This document shows, piece by piece, positions 6,175 to 9,512 of a stretch of DNA of 9,512 nt. The position numbers and the translations under genes are program-made. The DNA is taken from contig JAUVQW010000037.1 of assembly GCA_030597945.1 (NCBI GenBank), positions 1-9,512 of the forward strand, written 5' to 3'. This stretch comes from Actinomycetes bacterium (GTDB lineage Bacteria > Actinomycetota > Aquicultoria > CAJVYJ01). Within the stretch, counting starts at the first letter, position 1. Each line of letters opens with the position of its first letter. The notes under the pieces are model-generated. The model searched no databases and had not been told where the DNA came from. It saw only the letters and a program-made list of their open reading frames with translations.

Positions 6175-6703
6175 AAAATATCATGGTTTTAAAACGGCTA
6201 AGTCGATCAGAAGACCCTTTATCCTGCTTGTTCTTATCACGGTAATGACTCTATCACTTATGTCATGCGGTCGAGTTGATGAGTTTGTAAGACAGCAAAA
6301 AGCGGTTGAACCTGGAAAATATGTTTTAGAAATCAGTGAATCTGACGATAGACTCACTCCTGATCTAATAAAGGGTTCGGCGACCCTTAAAGTGGAAGAC
6401 AAAAAGATAACCGGCGATTATAAAATAAGATATATGCTTGTCGATTCGTCAAATACGGTTATCGTAGAAGAAGGCCGGTTTTCATCAGACGAATTAAGCG
6501 AGGCTTTTTATCCCTACTCCTTCGACCTTAGCGTCAAAGTGGATAGGCAGACATTCGAAGGTGACCTGCTTGTCGATGAAGAAAAATTTAGTAATAAAGA
6601 CAGCTTTAGAGGAACTATCCTTGATCCGTCTACTGGTTATGGAAATTTTCTCGCAGAAAATACGACTACTGTGGATTGGGAAATAAAGGAAATAATCAAG
6701 TGA
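6125..6703 (+). CDS. putative lipoprotein of unknown function
   Basis: The frame encodes up to 192 residues. A basic segment (KSIRRP, about 26-31) precedes a hydrophobic stretch ending LSLMSCGR, a plausible lipobox with the lipidated Cys near residue 48. The mature part, about 145 residues, is polar and strand-rich (YVLEISES, ITGDYKIRYMLVD, FEGDLLVDE) with no motif I know. The start is uncertain. ATG at 6125 has GGAAGG (6115-6120) four bases upstream and overlaps the TPR gene by 50 bases, giving a long n-region. ATG at 6164 (residue 14) gives a more normal signal peptide and an 11-base overlap, but has no Shine-Dalgarno site. Either way it is probably co-transcribed with the TPR gene. Its TGA directly abuts the stop of the converging gene. 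Confidence 0.8.
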   Translation: MKLTKHLQLPNLLMIIKKYHGFKTAKSIRRPFILLVLITVMTLSLMSCGRVDEFVRQQKAVEPGKYVLEISESDDRLTPDLIKGSATLKVEDKKITGDYKIRYMLVDSSNTVIVEEGRFSSDELSEAFYPYSFDLSVKVDRQTFEGDLLVDEEKFSNKDSFRGTILDPSTGYGNFLAENTTTVDWEIKEIIK

Positions 6704-7123
6704 TTATTCGCCGATCATCTTGACTAACACTCTTTTTCTTCTTCTTCCGTCGAACTCTCCATAAAAGATCTGCTCCCAAGGGCCAAGATCCAGTCGCCCT
6801 TCGGTAATAGCGACAACGACTTCCCTTCCCATGATCGTCCGCTTTAAGTGTCCATCGGCGTTATCTTCCCCCGTCATGTTGTGACGATAGCTTGCGATAG
6901 GCTCGTGGGGAGCCAGCTCTTCAAGCCATTTTTCGAAATCATCATGAAGCCCTGATTCATTATCATTAATAAAGACACTCGCAGTAATATGCATCGCATT
7001 TACAAGGCAAAGACCTTCAGATACTTCACTCTTTTTTAAAACAGTCTCTACCTCATGGGTGATATTGATAAACGATCTTCTTGTCCTTGTTTCAAACCAT
7101 AAATACTCAGTAGCGCTCTTCAT
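6704..7123 (-). CDS. yjbQ: YjbQ/UPF0047 family protein
   Basis: This 139-residue protein is a full-length member of the YjbQ (UPF0047) family, often annotated as 'secondary thiamine-phosphate synthase' because some members weakly replace ThiE. The true substrate is unsettled. Family marks are NAMHITASVFINDNE with H45 (42-56), a conserved H81 in YRHN, GEDNADGHLKRTIMG with H92 (85-99), and the C-terminal ITEGRLDLGPWEQIFYGEFDG (106-126). The His residues probably form the active or metal site. The ATG at 7123 is chosen because GGAGG lies four bases upstream; the TTG at 7126 would leave one base between GGAGG and the start. The flavoprotein gene ends 14 bases upstream, so both should share the promoter at 7761-7789. 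No thiamine riboswitch is visible. The stop meets the converging lipoprotein stop with no base between. Confidence 0.95.
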   Translation of the reverse strand: MKSATEYLWFETRTRRSFINITHEVETVLKKSEVSEGLCLVNAMHITASVFINDNESGLHDDFEKWLEELAPHEPIASYRHNMTGEDNADGHLKRTIMGREVVVAITEGRLDLGPWEQIFYGEFDGRRRKRVLVKMIGE

Positions 7124-7127
7124 CAAA

Positions 7128-7132
7128 CCTCC
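7128..7132 (-). promoter_or_regulatory. GGAGG site deciding the YjbQ start
   Basis: A strong GGAGG on the minus strand lies four bases before the ATG at 7123. The in-frame TTG at 7126 begins one base after it and cannot be used with this site. It lies in the 14-base gap between the flavoprotein stop and the YjbQ gene. Confidence 0.8.
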
Positions 7133-7137
7133 AATTT

Positions 7138-7734
7138 TTAAGATGACCCCTTTAGTTTAGAAATAGTTTCGGTCAACTTAATGCCCAGATTTTCGACTTT
7201 TTTCTGATGGCGATCGTCTACGAGAGAACCATCGTCCTTAAAGGCCGTATCCGCTTTTGATATCGCCATTTGCTCGGGGACAACCATTGTCCCGATATTT
7301 TGGAGAATCGATCGGAGCACGAAGAGCCCTCTCAAACCTCCAAGCGCCCCGGGGGACGCGCTCATAAGTACAGCCGTTTTACCCCTAAAACACTCAAGTA
7401 CTTTTTCATCCGCGTAAGGTCGTGAGGTCCAGTCGATAACGTTTTTTAGCGCTCCGGATAAAGCGCTATTATACTCCGGCGAGGAGATAATAAAACCATC
7501 ACTTGCTTTGAATAACTCTTTTAGCTTTACCCCGTTTTCGGGAATACCACTTTCATCTTCGATATCCTGATCAAAAATGGTTAAGGGGAAATCCTTAAGA
7601 TCTATTAAAGTGACTTTTGCCCCGGCTCTTCTGGCGCCCTCCACTGCAATTTTAACAAGTCTCTTGTTGTAGGAAGCCTTCCTCAGGCTTCCCGCAAGAG
7701 CTACTATTTTGACATCCTTCGAATTATCGTCCAT
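7138..7734 (-). CDS. NADPH-dependent FMN reductase-like flavoprotein
   Basis: The 198-residue protein belongs to the NADPH-dependent FMN reductase/flavodoxin-like fold, which binds FMN and reduces flavins, quinones, azo dyes or metals with NAD(P)H. The FMN phosphate loop is GSLRKASYN (15-23). The second FMN segment is SPEYNSALSGALKNVIDWTSRP (85-106), and a third is SASPGALGGLRG (126-137), all typical of the family. The length is slightly above the usual 180-190 because of a short N-terminal extension. The real substrate cannot be read from the sequence. ATG is the only start before the first strand; the Shine-Dalgarno site is weak. A clear promoter lies at 7761-7789, and YjbQ follows after 14 bases, so the two form an operon. 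The functional link between the two is not obvious. Confidence 0.94.
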   Translation of the reverse strand: MDDNSKDVKIVALAGSLRKASYNKRLVKIAVEGARRAGAKVTLIDLKDFPLTIFDQDIEDESGIPENGVKLKELFKASDGFIISSPEYNSALSGALKNVIDWTSRPYADEKVLECFRGKTAVLMSASPGALGGLRGLFVLRSILQNIGTMVVPEQMAISKADTAFKDDGSLVDDRHQKKVENLGIKLTETISKLKGSS

Positions 7735-7760
7735 ATATTTAAACCCGCTTGATTTAATTT

Positions 7761-7789
7761 AGAATATTCTTGAAGTTTAAACTCGTCAA
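7761..7789 (-). promoter_or_regulatory. sigma-70-type promoter of the flavoprotein-YjbQ operon
   Basis: On the minus strand TTGACG (7789-7784) and TATTCT (7766-7761) are exactly 17 bases apart. The -35 matches at 5 of 6 positions and the -10 at 4 of 6. Predicted start of transcription is near 7754, about 20 bases before the ATG at 7734. Confidence 0.6.
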
Positions 7790-7860
7790 GTTTATATTTG
7801 ATCACTTCAAGTAAATCGATTTAGCCAAAATAACTCATAAATGAATTATAGATTCAATAA

Positions 7861-7889
7861 TTGGCAAAAAAAGATATATATGTTATTTT
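7861..7889 (+). promoter_or_regulatory. extended -10 promoter of the FKBP gene
   Basis: TTGGCA (7861-7866, 5 of 6) and TATTTT (7884-7889, 4 of 6) are 17 bases apart. TG at 7881-7882, one base before the -10, makes an extended -10 element. The start of transcription would be near 7896, leaving about 20 bases before the ATG. Confidence 0.6.
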
Positions 7890-7916
7890 CAGCTAACTCT
7901 GATCGAAAGGATAATT

Positions 7917-8342
7917 ATGAATGCTGGTAAGGGTTCAAAAGCTAAAGTGCACTACACAGGAAAATTAGATGACGGATCGGTCTTCGATTCTTCCACTGGT
8001 AGAGAGCCCCTTGAATTTGTTTTAGGAGAGGAACAAGTAATCCCCGGTTTTGAAAAAGCCGTAGATGGTCTAGCGCCCGGAGAATCGACAACGACTAAGA
8101 TCCCCTTTACCGAAGCTTACGGGCCTCGCCTGGACGACCTGGTGGTAAAAATCGATCGAAAAGATCTGCCTCAAGGTGATAAGCCTAAAGTTGGCGACAC
8201 CCTCACCGGTCAAGCACCCGATGGCCAGGTCACGAAAGCTAAGGTTACAGAAGTTTCCGATAACGACATCACCGTTGACGCAAACCACCCGCTTGCCGGC
8301 AAAGACTTAACCTTCGAGATCGAGCTTGTCTCCGCAGAATAA
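7917..8342 (+). CDS. SlyD-type FKBP peptidyl-prolyl isomerase
   Basis: The 141-residue protein is a cytosolic FKBP-type prolyl cis-trans isomerase and probable folding chaperone. The FKBP part shows VHYTGKLDDGSVFDSS (11-26, with active-site-type Y13, F23 and D24), EEQVIPGFEKAVDGLAPGE (38-56) and AYGPR (67-71). An inserted flap domain (about 72-122: LVVKIDRKDLP, VGDTL, ITVDANHPLAG) marks the SlyD-like branch, where it binds unfolded chains. The FKBP strand LTFEIELV closes the protein. It lacks the His/Cys-rich metal-binding tail of E. coli SlyD, as many short SlyD homologues do. No signal peptide is seen. AAGGA (7907-7911) lies five bases before the ATG and a dedicated extended -10 promoter is upstream, so it is likely monocistronic and well expressed. 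The 122 bases after its stop hold no clear terminator. Confidence 0.96.
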   Translation: MNAGKGSKAKVHYTGKLDDGSVFDSSTGREPLEFVLGEEQVIPGFEKAVDGLAPGESTTTKIPFTEAYGPRLDDLVVKIDRKDLPQGDKPKVGDTLTGQAPDGQVTKAKVTEVSDNDITVDANHPLAGKDLTFEIELVSAE

Positions 8343-8464
8343 TTTTTAGAAAGAAGTCTAATTGGATAACAAGAGCCACTGGAGATGTCTTAATTTCGCC
8401 ATCTTCGGAGGAAGAAAGGTATGAACTTACATATCATAGCTCATTGATGACTAATATAATTCTA

Positions 8465-9100
8465 TCAACTGCCGCCTGAATCGCTCTTTTTTAGCCTGAT
8501 TATCGTGTCGATCCTAGTTCCCATATCATCGATCTTAAAATAGATCGCCATCCTTTTTTTATCTCTGGTAAGCTCAGCAACGATCGGATTAGCGATGCTA
8601 TCTGAATATACCATTGTATAGTCGCCCCTTAAAAGACCTTCTTCTAATTGGGCCTTAAAATCCAACCTTCCCGGAAGAGAAGAACTGCTCTCGATCAGGC
8701 CACCTTTCTTCCAAAGACTGAATTTCATCCCTATTCCATTATCAGGTCTGTTTATCAGGTCTTCCATACCGACTACATCGGTTACTTCCCATTGACCGAC
8801 ATAATCTTCGACTATTACGGGCTGAACGATTACTACGCCTCTTCCGTAGGTTATTCCAACAGCCATAACTATCAGCAAAACAACAAGGACAAAGGCTATC
8901 GTTACCAGTGAGAGCTTGCTGCCTTGTTCTTTTGGTGCATCATCGGAAGGCAGGTTAAGATTGACGATCTCTTCTCTTAGATCATCATCGGACCTCGAGT
9001 CTTTATTCACAGCACTCTTACATACCGGGCACACACTATCCTTGATATCGATAGTTGCCCAGCAGGCACTACATATAGTTTTATTTTTTAGATGAACCAT
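8465..9100 (-). CDS. zinc-ribbon single-helix membrane protein
   Basis: The 211-residue protein starts with a zinc ribbon: C10, C13, C24 and C27 (CSAC-x10-CPVC). An acidic linker (about 34-60) follows, then one hydrophobic helix (about 63-85) and a C-terminal domain of about 125 residues (YVGQWEVTDVVG, LLRGDYTMVYSDS, MAIYFKIDDMGTRIDTIIRLKK) that looks strand-rich. The ribbon should be cytoplasmic and the last domain outside. The overall plan, zinc ribbon then anchor then outer domain, is common among poorly known bacterial membrane proteins; the function of this one is unknown. The ATG at 9100 is the only start before the first Cys. No Shine-Dalgarno site is evident in TTAGAAAAAT before it. 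Its promoter is an exact sigma-28-type match (9128-9154), so it may belong to a motility, cell-surface or developmental regulon (inference). Confidence 0.88.
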   Translation of the reverse strand: MVHLKNKTICSACWATIDIKDSVCPVCKSAVNKDSRSDDDLREEIVNLNLPSDDAPKEQGSKLSLVTIAFVLVVLLIVMAVGITYGRGVVIVQPVIVEDYVGQWEVTDVVGMEDLINRPDNGIGMKFSLWKKGGLIESSSSLPGRLDFKAQLEEGLLRGDYTMVYSDSIANPIVAELTRDKKRMAIYFKIDDMGTRIDTIIRLKKSDSGGS

Positions 9101-9127
9101 ATTTTTCTAAGTTAACTTTTATCTAAT

Positions 9128-9154
9128 ATATCGGCAACACATGTTCCTGCTTTA
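9128..9154 (-). promoter_or_regulatory. sigma-D/sigma-28 (FliA/WhiG)-type promoter
   Basis: On the minus strand TAAA (9154-9151) is followed after exactly 15 bases by GCCGATAT (9135-9128). This equals the Bacillus sigma-D consensus TAAA-N15-GCCGATAT, shared in essence by FliA and by the Streptomyces WhiG class. The predicted start of transcription is near 9121, about 20 bases before the ATG of the zinc-ribbon gene. Twelve defined bases at the right spacing, in the right place and direction, make chance unlikely. A housekeeping promoter was not evident here. Confidence 0.7.
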
Positions 9155-9199
9155 GTAAGGAACTGCATTTCAATGGTTAGTTTTTTAATAAATCAAAGG

Positions 9200-9224
9200 A
9201 GATTTAAAAGCATTTTTTTAATCT
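9200..9224. repeat. AT-rich imperfect inverted repeat
   Basis: The 25 bases fold on themselves with arms AGATT/AATCT, one T-T mismatch, then AAAA/TTTT around a short loop. It lies between the zinc-ribbon promoter and the CGGC gene. It could be an operator, or a chance product of the A/T-rich sequence. A GGAG (9198-9201) overlaps its left edge but no start codon follows at a useful distance. Confidence 0.25.
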
Positions 9225-9278
9225 GTTTTTAAGTTGCCTTCTTGGGTAATAAAAAACCAGAAATGACATTTACTTAAT

Positions 9279-9512
9279 ATGGATAAAAAATACCTGGTTA
9301 TCGTTCAATGCGATATCGTTATGGAGAGATGCTCTGGATATTTCTGTGAGTATTCTTTCGCCAAGCGGATAGACGGCTTTAAAATCTACCCAAAAGAAAA
9401 TGACTTAAGATTCGTGACGATGACGTGTGGCGGCGGCTGTGGAAGAGCTATTCAAAGAAAACTGGAACACTTAATAAAAAAGATCAAAATCAAAGAATCG
9501 ATTGAGATAGAC
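9279..9512 (+). CDS. CGGC-domain protein, cut by the window edge
   Basis: Only the first 78 codons are present; the frame is open at the right edge. The sequence fits the CGGC domain family, small proteins rich in conserved Cys thought to bind metal. Marks are VIVQCDIVMERCSGYFCEYSF with C11, C18 and C23, YPKENDLRFVTMTCGGGCGR with C50 and C54 (37-56), and the following RKLEHLIKK helix. In the family as I remember it, the core reads C-G-G-C-x-G-R; here the fourth position is Gly and the next is Cys, so one expected Cys is shifted or lost. The ATG is forced: a TGA lies 13-15 bases upstream in frame and no other start falls between. No Shine-Dalgarno site precedes it (ACATTTACTTAAT), so it may be translated from a leaderless or unstructured AT-rich leader. 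Confidence 0.85.
   Translation, partial: MDKKYLVIVQCDIVMERCSGYFCEYSFAKRIDGFKIYPKENDLRFVTMTCGGGCGRAIQRKLEHLIKKIKIKESIEID

Noticed and set aside
7124..7126. TTG as the YjbQ start
   Set aside because: Only one base separates it from GGAGG, while the adjacent ATG has a usable four-base spacer.
7735..7916. Thiamine (TPP) or flavin riboswitch upstream of the flavoprotein-YjbQ operon
   Set aside because: The predicted leader is only about 20 bases and no conserved riboswitch core is visible.
8385..8424. Possible terminator TGGAGATG/CATCTTCG after the FKBP gene
   Set aside because: Includes wobble pairs, a 12-base loop and no T run on either strand.
8421..8492. Tiny frames ATG-AAC-TTA... (8 codons, 8421-8447) after a GGAGG-like site, and ATG-ACT-AAT... 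(10 codons) overlapping the first stop
   Set aside because: Too short, the second runs into the converging zinc-ribbon gene, and composition gives no coding support.

Overview
The window is bacterial DNA, AT-rich (about 40% G+C by eye). The evidence is -35/-10 promoters, Shine-Dalgarno sites (AAGGA, GGAGG), ATG/GTG/TTG starts and a lipoprotein signal. No rRNA, tRNA, CRISPR, insertion sequence or phage gene is visible. The lineage cannot be fixed from sequence alone. A deep-branching Gram-positive or actinobacterial-type organism is possible, but this is a weak guess. Thirteen genes are supported, including one 42-codon gene and one cut off by the right edge.

Left part (1-2271, plus strand): a two-helix membrane protein of unknown function ends in a palindromic terminator. 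A good sigma-70-type promoter then appears to serve a compact operon: a 42-aa single-helix protein, a stand-alone TfoX N-terminal domain protein, and a membrane-anchored protein of unknown function with a TTG start.

Middle (2272-6703): two divergent pairs share a 245-bp intergenic region. Leftward are a membrane-anchored HEAT-repeat protein and a processive-type family 2 glycosyltransferase whose start lies one base past the HEAT stop. Rightward are a membrane-anchored TPR protein with about eight repeats and an overlapping putative lipoprotein. The combination resembles the parts list of synthase-dependent exopolysaccharide systems (inner-membrane GT2, cytoplasmic scaffold, extracytoplasmic TPR protein, lipoprotein). 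That link is inference. The same 10-mer, GTCGATAAAA, sits at nearly the same distance upstream of both divergent starts.

Right part (6704-9512): a leftward pair encodes an NADPH-dependent FMN reductase-like flavoprotein and a YjbQ/UPF0047 protein, from a clear TTGACG-17-TATTCT promoter. Divergent from it is a SlyD-type FKBP prolyl isomerase with its own extended -10 promoter. Convergent to the FKBP is a zinc-ribbon single-helix membrane protein. Upstream of that gene is TAAA-N15-GCCGATAT, an exact match to the sigma-D/sigma-28 (FliA/WhiG class) promoter consensus, and the most striking regulatory signal in the window. The right edge cuts a CGGC-domain protein.

No complete new system can be proven here. 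The HEAT/GT2 plus TPR/lipoprotein locus and the sigma-28-type control of a zinc-ribbon membrane protein are the best candidates for follow-up.
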